A stretch of DNA of 64,000 bases. Source: Meandrina meandrites. Its lineage: Eukaryota; Cnidaria; Anthozoa; Scleractinia; Meandrinidae. The notes below the pieces were generated by a model. It saw only the letters and a program-made list of their open reading frames with translations. It ran no database searches and was not told the origin of the DNA. The stretch lies in the NCBI GenBank assembly GCA_963693305.1, contig OY855904.1:38817417-38881416 (forward strand). The letters are read 5' to 3'. Below, piece by piece: positions 12,691 to 25,899 of this stretch (its first letter is position 1; the number at the start of each line of letters is the position of its first letter). The position numbers were made by a program, and so were the translations under genes.

Positions 12691-14500
12691 TAACATTTCT
12701 CATCAACATATATGCGACAAGCAGTGAAACGACCAAATACGAGGAGTCAGGTTCGCACAAGCACAACAACAAGCCGAGAAACTTAAAACAGAATTGGAGA
12801 AAGGAGACAAGAACGTCATGTCATTCTTTCGCTACGTTGGTTTGACCATTTGGACAATAGTAATGATGAGTAATTCTCCAGCGCCATTTACGATAAGTAA
12901 TCGATAATTATCTCCTGCAAAAATTTAGCTTCAAGTTACCAGTTAATATTCAACTAGAAATAAATCTGTCACACCTAAAAAACAACTTTAATCTGAGGCA
13001 TAGCGGACACGAGCGAAAAGTATGCGGACCCCCGAGGAAACGACATCACAGAGTTAAGACAAGCAGTTATCATTTCTCCCTACAAATTTAAATTTTTTGC
13101 GAAGACAGTTTCTATAACGTCCTCGTTTGTTGTAAGCAAGGTGCAATTTTAAATAAAGTTGTTATTTGTGGTGTTGCTTTTTATAGTTAGAATGCACTTG
13201 GGAATGCAAAAAAACAATTACCAACACAACTGTTGCTTCTTATATTTCCTGAAGAAATACTTGCATCCCATCATGGATAGTAGTCTCTTTACTATCCATG
13301 ATACCATGCACTTTAGGGCAAAACAAATTAAGATTCGATTCGTGACACATTCATATAATTATCAAAACCATATGTTGCTTTCTTTGAATGTTTTCAAAAT
13401 TCATGAAAAGGAAGATACCAGAGTGTCCAGTTTATCTGTTGGGGTATCTGTTTTAAGAAAGCTCTTAGAAAACACACAGGGACACCTGATTTTTAGATAC
13501 AAAGACATATGCATTAAATTCAGAAAAAGCTCTTGTCCTATAAAATAGTTTTGAATGTACTGACCAAACACCAAAACAATAAGAGAGCACAAGGTTTCCA
13601 TCAAGACATTTTATTGAACACTCTTAGCTCAAGTTACACTAGATACCAGTAGTTATGGTATACAGCAATGAAAGAGTGGCAATGCCTAAGTGATCAATAG
13701 ATATCTGTTAATGATAATGATCATTCAAATTGTTCCATACTGGTCATCAATACAAATGAATATGAAGGCACTGAAATATGTTGCCTTACTGGTACTTACT
13801 AAAACCTATTGCAAACAAGTGTGTCACAAAATCAAAAGTAGCATCACAAGACAAACTCAGAGAAAGGCACAACCGACAGGTCATGTTTGGAGGGATTCTG
13901 CTGAGCCAAGATGGCAGATTCAAAATTCCGGGAGTGGAATGGATATTTTTTTCGAGTACCACTAAGAAAACACTGATAACTTTTAAATTAAGGCTTTGAT
14001 TTATTCTATAAAGTAGATAAATCCTTTGTATCAATGTTACATATTTACAAGGTTAACATTAACTGTGAATGTTTCATGGTTCAAGCTTGCAACTGATAAC
14101 AGCAATATCTGTTACTGTTAAGTTGCATCTGCATTTTTTACATCTTTTTTTATCTGGAGTTTATACGTATTTGCATGACTGCAACATTGCAGCTCAACTT
14201 ATTCAAAAGACAATAGTTTCTCGCTATTACTATATAAAACAGTCACACTTGTTGGGGATCATATGAGTTTTGGATGGTCTCTTTCAGAGTCGGGGAGGTC
14301 TCTGAATAGAGTGGGTTTTAGTGCCTATTGAACTTTTGCTGTGAACCTAAGTTTCTTACTACCTGAAAAATCCTGATTAAAATAATTATTATCCTGAAAA
14401 TGACAAATAACTATCTCAAAAACCTGTCTGCAATTGCCACTCTGATTCAGATGACTCTTCCCGACCAGACCATAATGTCAAAACTATAATCATAATAAAA
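12691..14500. other. No recognisable gene
   Basis: AT-rich non-coding sequence with a short hairpin around ATCATGGATAGTAGTCTCTTTACTATCCATGAT (13270-13302). A similar motif returns near 15350-15375. An open frame at 13159-13548 has no family features. Confidence 0.45.
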
Positions 14501-14510
14501 ATATTAACAC

Positions 14511-14678
14511 CATCTTGAAAACAATATTCCCATCTGAGAAATCCTGTTGATATTGTATGCACAGTACTGCATGTACTTTCCATGTACTAGCAAAACAGAT
14601 GTCGGTATGAGGGTCACATACATCAGCAAACTCTTTCCATGCGAATACTTTCTTTTTCTTCCAATCTTGCCCATCGCC
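14511..14678 (-). CDS. Orphan coding exon, unknown protein
   Basis: The minus strand has a pyrimidine-rich acceptor ending in AG (14679-14680), an open 168-nt segment (exactly 56 codons, phase 0 at both ends) and a possible GTGTTA donor (14505-14510). The encoded peptide is compact and coding-like, beginning GDGQDWKKKKVFAWKEF and containing several Cys and Trp. Consensus GTAAGT donors lie upstream on the same strand at 15091-15096 and 15230-15235, the latter just after an ATGGCGAAAATCTGGC start. A small multi-exon gene beginning near 15.25 kb is therefore plausible. I do not recognise the family, and the phase of the middle exon could not be made to fit. Confidence 0.4.
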
Positions 14679-15259
14679 CTGAAATTTACAACATGAAAAA
14701 AAAATATTATAAAGATCATTGATTGACTTGCATCATGAATTTTTGCAGAAAGATTTATAGGAATACAAAATTTATAGGAATACACATTAACCCATTTGCA
14801 TCTTCCCACTCAAACTTACGTGTACATCGACCGCAACATACAAGAAAAAACATTGTGATTTTAGATGTTTAAAATACTGTCATCAGTCAGGGAAACTATG
14901 TCTAAGCCACAACATAACAAACAAACAATCGTTTCAGCGCTTAAGATTGACTTTAAACTAAAAAATAATGCAAAAAACACGAATCCCAAAATCATCAACT
15001 TATTGCTAAAATATGGCCAAAAATAAGCCATTTCGGGGATGCTATTTTCACGGTTCTGAGGTCAAATGAGTGAAATTCAAAACATCAGGCACTTACCTTG
15101 GTCTCTCGTGTGTGGCTTAGGCGGGTGGTTTTTCGCATAAAATGAAACACAGCAACAAAACCATTAAAAAGAGCACAAACATAACAAGAAACATAAAGAT
15201 TCGACGAAAAATTAAGCAAAGATGTCTATACTTACGCCAGATTTTCGCCATCTTCCTTC

Positions 15260-18100
15260 GTCACAAATTTCCACTAGGTTCCGCCATGTTGAAATTACCT
15301 CTCAGCCAATCACCGTGGTTAAAATAGCGCACGTGATCAAGAGTTTCCTATCCAGTCTCTTTACTATCCATGCTATCCCCGACAATAACGCAGTTACAAT
15401 TCATCTAATATATACATTTAGGCAGGCCTAAAAGCGGAGCTCCCATTTATCATTTTTTTGCTCGAGTAAATTACAGTGTTATCAAATAAGAAACCACACT
15501 ATATTTCGAAGCTTATACCGTGGCCCATATAGGTACAAAAAACCTCTCATGATTTTGTTGACGAAAGCGACGTCAATATATTTCGTGGTTAACCCGTCTG
15601 AATTTTCCTACCTTTAGTGGCAGGTTCTAAAATTGAAATTGACGAGTGCACTTTATTGGGTTCCTCACGTATGCACGTAGGCGGAAAACAAATCTTAGTA
15701 AAACTTTTTACAACGTTTACTGTACACTAATTCGTAATACACCTCTAGGACCTCTATGAGTTATTCAATGTAAAAAGAACCTTGACCTTGTTTTTATTAC
15801 TACAAAACCATCAGAGCAAGAAAATCAACTCAAGGCAAAAACAGAAAACAAAGTGAACTCGCTGCTTAACACATAGTAAACAAAATGAACTCACGCCACG
15901 GCAAACTGAGAAAATCACGGCGGCAAAACAAACTCTGCAAATTGATGGTGCCGGTTATGTAAGTCATTTTAAAGCAGTTTTTGTGTAAGAATTGTGGCAG
16001 TTTGTGATTTGGAAAGTGGTGCACGCTAACTTAGAATAAGCTTACAATTTTGTTTTGACTGTTTTGAACTGTCTACTTTTCGTTGCGGTTTGGTTACACG
16101 ATTTACTAATTCTGTTTTATCGTACGCGTTGCTATTAAAATGCCTTAGAGAATTTTATGTAGAGAACTGAATGAATTTTCTTCATTTCTGGTAAGTAAAT
16201 ATGCGGTAGGGTAAGTCTGAACCCACTCAGCCTAGCACAGGTAACTCGCAACGAAACCGGCAAATTCAACACACTCACTAATAAGCAGAGATAACAGAAA
16301 CAAAAACAAATGCAAGCGAGCCGAAATAGTGATTTTGATCCGTGAAGCTAAATAATTTGTTTTCAAAATCCAATAATGAACATCACAGTTAACTCCACTA
16401 ACTAAAACTGAAAATAATTAGTCTAAGCAAAATATTTACTAAATAAAATTAATGTGTAGAATGTATAAACTTAAACAGGCATGATAAATATTTACGTGAA
16501 GATCTGAAAACCGACACAACAACAAATTCATTCATTAATGAAGTATAATTCTCTCAATATAAAATTAGGCTTATGCTTAGTGCATACATTTACGTTTGTT
16601 ACCTCATTATTGAAGAAGGCTTATAAATTCTGCAGGGCAAAGCTTTCAAACCAGCCCAATAATATCGGACACGAACACGGCAGTCTCGTTGCAAGCTTAG
16701 TCCAACACCAGCGACATATTTATTATATGAATTATCACCGAACAACAATTTCTTTCTTTCCATCGGTGTAGCCTTTAACAGTCTTTTATCCTTCACTTCA
16801 GTGAACTTGATCGGCTCTGAATTCACCTTTGTTTGAGCTCAATTCAGTGATATTCAGCCTTGCTCAGCCGCAGGTCGAACCCTGGACATCGCGCTCTTTT
16901 TGACTTGTTATCCAATTATTTCGGATCTTCCCGTTAAGAGGTTGTCCTAAATCATTTGGCATAAGTTTCCATGATGTACATCAGTAAATAAAGCGAGAAA
17001 TACTCACGAAAATTGATGTTCACCAGCAGCTTTCTTCGCATCTTTCATTCAGCTTTAAAGGTGAACAGCGTACCAAAGATTTACCGCCTTTTCGAACAAT
17101 GGCTTCGTTTAAGTTGAAATGAAATGTCCAGTTCACTTATTTAACATTAGAAAAAAACTAAACTAAATATTTCTAAAATAGATTTAGTCAAGCCTAAAAG
17201 CAGAGCTTGTGGGTTATTTACCTTGCCCTTTATTTAAATCTGAATTTACGCGATGATAAAATTATCAGGCTAAGTGAGGCTAAGTAAAAACTGAGTACTC
17301 GAGCCCGCGATCAATTGGAAAACCATTACCTGGTCAGCGGTCAACTTCCAAAAAAGACGTCACCTCAATTAGCTCTACACCTGAGCCCGCGATATGGTCA
17401 TGTGATACTGGTCAGCGGATACCTTGTTTTGACAGCTGTCAATTGACCATGACATGGAAGTTCAATATCAAAGATTTAACAGTAGCCAAACCGGTAATTG
17501 TCCTGTGACTCCCCTCCCCCTCCCCCAGAGTCTGTACGGACGGACGGACGGACGGACGTACGGTCACGTGATTACCAAATTTTCTCGGCTTGGTGGTTTA
17601 CCAAATTTTCTTACCCATGGTGCTCCGCTGGCGCGCTTCGCGCGCTGGAGCTCCGCTATTAAATGTCATTCCCCAGAACTGCATTGCGCATTCCTTACTG
17701 CGCATAATTTCACTGGTGATTAGCGCGCACACATTCAAAATGGCGCCAAAGAGGTAAATTGTCATTTTCTCGTAAACGAGTATAGAAACCTATCATGTTT
17801 TTCACTTGTTCTAAACTAAACAGTAACATGCTTTCTGTAAAATAAATATAGATCAATTTCCAGGGTAGAATAAGAAAAAATCGTCGGAAACTTGAATTTC
17901 TTTCGCAAGCAATCGTGCACATAATTGTAATATTATGATAAGGAGTTATTGGGTTTTAACACTAGCTATTGCACCTAAGCAAGTATGGGGACCCCTCAGT
18001 TTTATTTCAAAATTCAAGTTTCTATAAAATAAACAAGCATTTTGAAAAGTTTGGCAAAAATCTCATTGCAGCTTTTGTTTCAGTGGAATGATCTTAACTT
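15260..18100. other. Non-coding, with a dispersed repeat at 17530-17690
   Basis: No exon was recognised. At 17536-17560 there are tandem CGGA units, followed by a segment (ACCAAATTTTCT... twice, GCGCGCTTCGCGCGC palindrome) that has the look of a dispersed repeat. The last exon(s) of the ADAM10-like gene should lie somewhere left of 18.1 kb, but I could not identify them. Confidence 0.45.
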
Positions 18101-18102
18101 AC

Positions 18103-18356
18103 GCGATTCATATACATGTGCATCAGCTTCTCTCAGATTTCCGTCACCGTGATTAGAGTACAAGTCATCCACTGCATCCATAAAATCGCCTGAGGACGAT
18201 TGGCGGCTTCTTACACGCACAGCTTGCTGATTTCGGACGATGTACGGTAGAATAGCGCTCCTGGCAAGGCTCAGAAGAGACGGTCTTCCTCGAGAAGTTA
18301 TTTTGAGTAGAATAACAATCAAACAAATGCTACCAAGAATCACCAGAACGTAATAC
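18103..18356 (-). CDS. ADAM10-like exon: transmembrane segment and tail
   Basis: Acceptor TTTTTGCAG right of 18356 and donor GTAAGT (18097-18102). Starting in phase 2 it completes the Trp of the previous exon and continues YYVLVILGSICLIVILL, a membrane-spanning helix at the same place as in ADAM10. A basic, Ser-rich cytoplasmic tail follows. If the donor is not used, the frame ends at 18080 after nine more codons. No further exon was recognised to the left. The link to the exons at 29-38 kb rests on strand, phase and domain order. Confidence 0.7.
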
Positions 18357-19239
18357 CTGCAAAAAGCCAAGGAATTGTCATGTTGAGAAATAATCCAGAA
18401 ATGAAATGGTCGTACATAAAGTTAGTCATTCAGCCTCTCCCTCCCTCCCTCGTTCTACGTTTTTGACTCGCCCCAATCGTTTCTAACGAAAAGGGTGGCA
18501 ACACTAGGAACGTATTAATTTACGAAATCTGGATAATTCGCCTTTAGACGAACTATTCAGATAGTTCGTTTTGGACGGATGATCCGTCTGTTTGCCCGTA
18601 CTTATTCACAGACGAATTATCGGACGAACTAAAAAAATGCTTGCCTCATTAAAATGCAAGTTAGTTTCACTGTAAGACATGAGTTTGTGTTCATGTTTTC
18701 AATTCAATAATAATTATAAAAACAATATATAATTATAATAAAAACCTTCCCAAAATCCTTTGCAGCTGAAAAATCGTCAATGCCAAATAACTTGGTCAGT
18801 TTGAAGCCAGCAGGAGTACAACGTCGTGTAGAAATAACTCTTAACAATAACCACTTCTTGTATAAGACGTAGGGCGATGACGTCATTAGTCACGTGACAT
18901 TGCTCTCAAGTTCGTTTTTGCTCACTGTGACGAAGATATTTTGTTACTGAAAAAGCAGTCATTGCAGTTTGAAGTACATTGGTGTGAGACATTTCAGACT
19001 GCCCGGGTACCGAACAAAATCTAAATATTAAGGGAGCTATGTACGATTTTCAAAAAGTGGGAGTCTGGGTACAAGTGCGTATCTGGCGTTGCATTAAATA
19101 TGAGGAAATAACAAATTGCATGTTGGTAGATATTTATATGATAAGTACATTTTTATCACTTTTATTGTTATGACGTCATCGGTCACGTGACAAGAGCGGA
19201 CCGCATTTTTAAATCCGCTTAAAAACATTACTAGGATCT

Positions 19240-22200
19240 CCCTCTTAGGATTTTTTTAAGCGAAGTTGTAGCTTTTTAAATAGTGTTTCAAAAAATGGCC
19301 ATTATTACTTTTTCCTAAAAATGTACGGCAGTAAAAAATACAATTGAAAAGTTTGTTGGCTTCCTACCCAGCGATCATTTGCGGTAGGAATAAAAGAAAA
19401 TTTTGCCAAAAGCAGGAGTGCATGCTCTTTATGATGGCGTTGTCAGTTTCTTCTCATTTCAATTGCTTTTGGCCAGGATGGATTTTATTTCTTTCATACG
19501 AAAGGAGTGTAGCCTGGGGAGAGGTTAAGTAGCTGCCCCTCCCCCTCCTCCTGCTGGGTGTCTCCCCAGCGGATTCCCCTTGGTCCGTATTGCGGGCTCA
19601 CGACAAGAGCATTTTCAAAATGGCGACGAATAATGGCGACAGGAAAGGGGAATCCAATGGAGTGATTTTGAGTTATAGAGGACAGTTTTGTCGATGTTTT
19701 TCCTTCTTGAAGCGATCAAAACAAGTCCCCAAATGTAGGGTATACCTCCTTTATTTGTATTCCCGATAGAGAAGAATGTGGAATGAGTAGAAACGTGCGA
19801 AAACGTGGGTAACAGAAACTTACAGGGATCTGAGGTAAGCGTTTCTCATTGTAGACTGGTTGAATTATGTCTTCGATGTTTATCATGTTTATCAACTTAG
19901 CTTACTGGAATGAATGCCGAGCTCAGCGTAAAAATAGATAGTGAGAACGAGGAGATAGTATTCAATGGCAGTCATTTCGTCGAGGCATGTAACTGTTATT
20001 TATGTTTGTCATCTGAAATTTAAGCTACTGTACTTCAAATTAATAAGAATCGCATCCTTTCATTATTTATACGTGAGGAAATGTTCCTCAAAATATTGAC
20101 CAAGTGGCCATTTCAGGCCGCAGAGAAAAATTACGTCAGGGAGATTTGAAATTACTGCAACACCTTTGATGTGATACCTTTGAAATTGGAAGAAACATTT
20201 CTGTGTGATCTCTTTTTTTATTAAAGTTAGACTAGAGACTACTTGCAGTCGACCTGGTAGCTAATCTAGACTTCAATTAAACAGTGCTACTCACGTTTTG
20301 GAATGCCTCCTTGGGAAGGTTTAATAAATGAGACCATTTCTTAACTTAGAATTTGCTCTCACCATGATGTTTTCAGTATTGTATTGGTAAACATAGATTT
20401 CCGTTTCTTTTGCATTTTGTGGTCTACAGGTCATTTTTGAGACTAATAGAATGCCTAATGTCTTGACAGGATTTACAGAATTCAGAACTGAGGACATTCT
20501 GGATACCTGTCAAGTTAAACGATGGATTGTAACAAGTTCAGGTAGTTGTTGATCTCTTAGTTTTACACATAGTTATGTGACAATCAATTCTAGCAATTCC
20601 CTTCCTTCTCTACACACAATCATTACCTGAGGCATTTAAGATCTGCTTTTTGACCAGGCATTTGTCTACTTTATAAAAATCTGTTTGACATTTTCTTAAG
20701 GCCTGTATTTTCAGTTGTTGGATGACCTTCAGTAGCATTTTAAAGTAGCAATGTAAAAATTCATGAGGCCTTAAGCTTAAGCAAGCCAGAAAACCTTAAT
20801 TCCAATGTAAAGCTAACTGCAAGCAACATGATGTAACATTTGGCAACCAAAGTGCTTTTAGGGCTAACCGGAGTACTATGTAGGCCAACCGGAATCTTAT
20901 GCAGGCTAACTGGAATGATTTCTTCCTTGCCTGACCCAGGTAGACTGGGCAAGGTGAAACCATTATAAGCTCACCCAAAGTCCCATGTTTCTTTCGAAAC
21001 AACTACAACAAAAAATAAAAATCGATAAATGTGATTTGGCTATCTAGCAATTGGAAAAAATTATTGGATCCACTAGCCCAACATGAAAGCAGCCAGTTTT
21101 TTTCACACACTGAAAAAGGCCATTTAATTTTAATATACTGAGTCTGCATGCTGGAAAATAGCAATTTCATCAAAATAAATAGGTTTTGTTTGTTTTGTTT
21201 CTATTTACAGGTGACTTGAATTGAAGACTTTGCAAGGGCATTCCTGTTAGTCAAAATGAACTCAAAAATACACATTGTGTCAATGTAATAAAATATTCAC
21301 ATGATTGATTCCCACACGTTGCCAGTTTAAACCTGAATATACTTGAGTGACATTTATAGCTATTTATATAATATGAACATCCCAGAACCCAATAATGCTA
21401 CATGTAAATACTGACACTTAATTACATGTAAGTTTTAAAACCATTCTGGGGTTCATGACAAAAAAAAATTGTTTAAATAAAAACATGTAAAACTAATGAA
21501 ATAACAGAGAATTTACATAATATTATTATTATCGCAGACGATAAATTTTACTCCAGGTTAAGGGAAGTTGTAGTTTTTTAAATAGTGCTTTAAAAAATGG
21601 CCATGATTACTTTTTCCTGAAAATGTACGGCAGTGAAAAGTACAATTGAAAAGTTTGTTGGCTTGCTGCTCAGCGACCATTTGCGGTAGAAACAAAAGAA
21701 AATTTTGCCAAAGGCAGGAGTGTATGCTCTTTATGATGGCGTTGTCAGTTTCTTCTCATTTTAATTGGTTTTTGCCAGGATGGATTTTATTTCTTTCAGA
21801 CGAAAGGAGTGGAGCCTGGGGAGAAGTTTAGCAGCAGCCCCTCCCCCTCTCCGCTGCTAGGGGATTCCCGGTGGTCCGTATTGCGGGCTCGCGACAAGAA
21901 AATGTTCAAAATGGCGACGAGTTATATAGTTTGAGTTATATAGAGTAGTTTCGCCGATGTTTTTCCTTCTTGACGCGATCACAACGAGTTTCCAAACACG
22001 GGGTATTCTTCTTCTATTCGTATTCCCGATAACGAAGAATATGTAATGAGGAGACACGGCGAGGGAAACGTTTTGCAAACATTTCTTACAGAAACTTACA
22101 GGGACCTGAGGTAAGCGTTTCCCATTGTACAACGATTTTATTTTGAACACTGGTTTAAGCTTATGTATTCGACGTTTATCATGTGTGAGCATATGTAAAA

Positions 22201-23840
22201 GTGCTAAAGGTAAAATCGTGCAAACTGGAATTAAAGCCGAGCTCGAAGGAAAAAAAGATTTTGAGTGTCAGTCAGTTCGTCATGGCATATAATTTGTATT
22301 TATGCTTGTCATCTGAGTTTTAAGCTACTTCAAATTAATAAGAATCGCATCCTTTCATTATTTAGACGTGAGGAAATGTTTGTCAGAATATTGACCGAGT
22401 GGATTGCAACAAGTTCCGGCAGTTGTTGATCTCCCAACTGTTATAATGTACTGTTTGGCAACAGGCAAAGTGTTTTCAAGGCTAACTGGAGTGCTATTTA
22501 GGGCGCGTTCGTTTGGGAATATTCTGGAATAAGAATATATTCTGGAATATATTCCGGCTATTCTGCTCCTGGGAGCAGAATAGCCGGAATGGAAATCCAA
22601 GTATTCCGGAATAGGAAGAGCAGCCAAACGAACGCTAACTTGTAGTATTCCAATTATTCTTATTCCGGAGGTGGGGAGTGATCCCAAACGAACGCGCCCT
22701 TAGGCTAACTGGAATCTTAAGTAGGTTAACTGGAATGGCTCGCATGTTTCATGACACATAAGTGCCATACAAGCCAGAAATTCCTAACCCAATAAATATA
22801 TAGCCTAACCTGAAGCCACATAAGCTAACTATACTCAGGCGCTAACCAGTGTGCTATTCAGATTAACTGGAATGCCTCTCATGACTTGTTGGCTTGCACT
22901 TTGTCAAGACCCAAGTTTTCTTTTTTTTTTTTACTTTTGGAAATTAGCCATGTAGTAGCTGTAAATTTGATTTAAATAAACTCCATATTAGTTTTTGTTG
23001 ACAACTTGCTCTACGAGAAAACCAAACAAAGATTTCTGTAATGTAATGTTTTGAGATGAACACATTACAAAAATTCAGCTTTAGGGTCCAAAAAATTTAA
23101 TAATCTGACATTTTTCTGCAATGATTATTGAAAGGAAGGGTGCAAAGAAAATTGATTTCTTCCTTGCCTGACTCAGGTAGACTGGGCAAGGTGAAACCAT
23201 TATATGCTTATCCAAAGACTGATGTTTCTCCGGAAACAACAACAAAGTAAAAAGTCCATAAATATCATTTTTGTATCTAGCAAGTGTAAAAAATTATTGG
23301 ATCCAATAGCTCAACATGAAAGCAGTCAGTTTTTTGTTTCACACACTAAAAAGGCCATTTAAATTTAATATACAGTTTGCATGTTGGAAAGATAGCAATT
23401 TCACCAAAATAAATAGTTTTTGTTTGTTTTGTTTCTATTTAAAGGTGACTTGAAGACTTTGCAATGACATTCCTCTTAAGTCAACTTGAAAATGAACTCA
23501 AAAATACACATTTTGTTAATGTAATAAAATTGTCACAATTGATTCCCACATGTTGCCAGTTTAAACCTGAACATACTTTAGTGACCTTCATAGCTATTTA
23601 TGTAATATGAACCCAGCCTCAAGAGTTCTCATGGGCCCGATGAGGATAAGTAAGTAATTATGTAATATGGGCATCCCAGAACCCAATTAGGCTACATGTG
23701 AATACTGGCATTTTATTACATGGAAATTTTAAAACCATTCTGGGGCTTGTGACAAAAATATTTTGTTCCAATAAAAATAATGAAATTACAGACAATTTAC
23801 ATAATTATTATCACAGACCATAAAGTTTACTCCAGGTTAA
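19240..23840. repeat. Tandem duplication, two ~2.3-kb copies
   Basis: Copy A (about 19240-21560) and copy B (about 21560-23840) share a series of landmarks in the same order. These include AAAATGTACGGCAGT (19320/21620), TTCAAAATGGCGACGA (19614/21905), GTAGACTGGGCAAGGTGAAA (20940/23177), GGTGACTTGAA...GACTTTGCAA (21210/23444) and TTTACTCCAGGTTAA (21547/23827). The copies have diverged by substitutions and indels. The duplication lies in the large intron of the ADAM10-like gene. Confidence 0.75.
22501..22699. mobile_element. Tourist/Harbinger-like MITE with TTA target duplication
   Basis: Perfect 17-bp inverted ends GGGCGCGTTCGTTTGGG (22501-22517) and its complement (22683-22699) are flanked by TTA on both sides (22498-22500, 22700-22702). 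A 3-bp TTA duplication and GGG-starting ends are typical of PIF/Harbinger-derived MITEs. Copy A of the surrounding duplication (near 20880) lacks it, giving the empty site. Confidence 0.85.
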
Positions 23841-24049
23841 GTAAAGACGTCAAGTTTTTTTGCAGCACAGGCTAAAGTGTCTTCAATAGTTTAATGGCAG
23901 TCTAATTAAAATGTGTGGTTCCAAATAATATCCATACCTCCCCCAAGGATGGTTCTTTGCTTTGGACCCTCCTACCCCCTGGAATTTCCAGTATAGCTTC
24001 ATATTTTCTTTTAAAAACTTGGGTTATTGAGATCACCCCCCCCCCCCTA

Positions 24050-24248
24050 CCCCCCCTCCCCCTTCGGAATTTCCAATGACCATCTCCTTGGCGTGGGTAT
24101 GGATATTTTCTGGAACTGTGCAATGTAGGCATTTGCTTATAAAAGTAAGCTGCAGATTGGTTCACACTAATCTATTTTGTTAACCTTTTCACATTCACCT
24201 GTTTTCTGTGGGATATATAATTATATATTGTTTTTACCGGTTTCACTT

Positions 24249-24308
<60 letters not shown>

Positions 24309-24310
24309 CC
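24050..24310. repeat. C-tracts and (TAA)n microsatellite
   Basis: Runs of C at 24037-24061 are followed by about 20 TAA units at 24250-24308, one of them interrupted (ACTAA). Long frames read through these are artefacts of repeat composition. Confidence 0.9.
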
Positions 24311-24356
24311 ACAATTAAAGTCTGACGACTTTCAAACTCACTTCAATTTTAGCCAG

Positions 24357-24858
24357 TTTAAGGAGGCTCACAACGGTTTCCAGCAATTTAAAACTCTTAA
24401 ACTTTGATGGGCCAGTACTACAAATCTTTATCAGTTGCTGCTACAATAATGATATCAAACGAATTCCCAATCATTGCTGAACAAGTTGTGATCATTTTCA
24501 TGATGTCACTGGTTACTGTAGCAACCGTTTTGCCTGTTAAAAACACCCTTAATTTTCCCTTTAAGTGCTTATAACTCAAAAACGAGTCCGGTGACCCCCA
24601 ATTTTTATTATTGAATAATGATTGGCATATTAAGATGCAACTTTCTGCAAAGTTAAACAAATTTCTCCGGAGCGGTTCCAGAGCCACCTTAAATTTTCGA
24701 AAATGACGTCATGAAAATGATCACAACTTGTTCAGCAATGATTGGGAATTTGTTTGATGTCCTTATTGTAGCAGCAACTGATAAACATTTGTAGTACTGA
24801 CCCACCAAAGTTTAAGAGCTGGAAAGTGCTGGAAACCGTTGCGAGCCTCCTTAAAAGG
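24357..24858. mobile_element. Element with ~130-bp terminal inverted repeats (copy 1)
   Basis: The left arm starts GGAGGCTCACAACGGTTTCCAGCA. The right arm is the complement of TGCTGGAAACCGTTGCGAGCCTCC. Both arms continue inward through TTTATCAGTTGCTGCTACAATAA and CAATCATTGCTGAACAAGTTGTGATCATTTTCATGA-like segments. A second copy of the family lies at 47005-47575. No coding capacity. Confidence 0.75.
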
Positions 24859-25059
24859 GTTGTTTCAAAAGTCAGTCAGTAAACTGACGCAAAAAGGTAT
24901 TAATCTCTTTGACATTTATACTGTCTTAATCAAATAATGTTTACTAAAACTGCATGACTTCAATTGAAATTCCTTTTTTCAGTTATTTATTTATTTATTT
25001 ATTTATTTATTGCGGGCTTAAGAGACGCCAGCAACACTAATCTTACCCTGTTTGTTTTT

Positions 25060-25150
25060 GTTTTGTTTGTGGCGACAGTGAGCGGCGAAGCCGCGATCGT
25101 GAACTTTTTCGCTCGTTCACGATCGCGGCACGATCACTGTCGCCGCAAAA
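25060..25150. repeat. Perfect hairpin around CGCGATCGTGAAC
   Basis: TGGCGACAGTGAGCGGC...GCGATCGTGAAC is followed at once by GTTCACGATCGCGGC...CACTGTCGCCG. This 40-bp-class inverted repeat is probably the core of a MITE. It precedes a stretch of short direct repeats of the type AACTCGAAATCC (25195-25460). Confidence 0.65.
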
Positions 25151-25899
25151 CAAAACAAAAAACAACCCTCTGGCACCTAGGGTACACTAATCTTGAAATC
25201 ATCTCGAAATCCAACTCGAAAGTCTAACTCAAAGTCCAACTCGAAACCCTAACACGGTGAATGGGCAACCTCGCTGAGAGGTTGCAAGACGTCCTCTAAG
25301 ATAGTGTTACAAAGAAAACGACTGTACACACTGAGTATCCTAAATTATTTTCAGAGCAATGTATCGAAATTGATACTTCTAGTACTTCTTTATCTAACAC
25401 AATGAATTTCCTACTCGAAATCAAACTCAAGAGCCAACTCGAAATCCTAACTCGGAATTAGTGCGTCTCCCGCGCAGCAAGCATCAAAATAGTCCAAATG
25501 AAGAGGAAGGGCGAAATGATAACATTTTACCACCGTACAACAGATTACTGTAAGGCTTGGCAGTTCGGAAAGGTCTTCGTTCAGCGTTCCTGAAAATGTT
25601 CCGTTGAATCCCGATTCTCTAGCTCCGGTACAGTAACCGGGGTGAACTCGCGCCCGTATGACTCGCTCTGGTTTGACATTTTCTGGTGGTATCATGTACA
25701 GAGCCGCAACAGGGAACCGGGGTCAGCTCGCGCCGGTACGAAAGTCGCCCCGGCATCATGTAAACACCCCTTAGCGAACGCGACAATCTTGCTGCAGATC
25801 CCTCGAATCAATTTTCGTTCGCTTTAAAGGTGATGTTCCGCTTCAAATAAAACTCGGTTTAGCTACATGGTACGATTGGCATGAAACTTGTTTTTTTTT

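Noticed and set aside
19344..21831. Two similar ~61-codon frames at 19344 and 21646
   Set aside because: Similarity is explained by the 2.3-kb tandem duplication; the reading frame shows no protein-like conservation beyond DNA identity.
24177..24407. Poly-isoleucine frame
   Set aside because: Produced by the (TAA)n/(ATA)n microsatellite.
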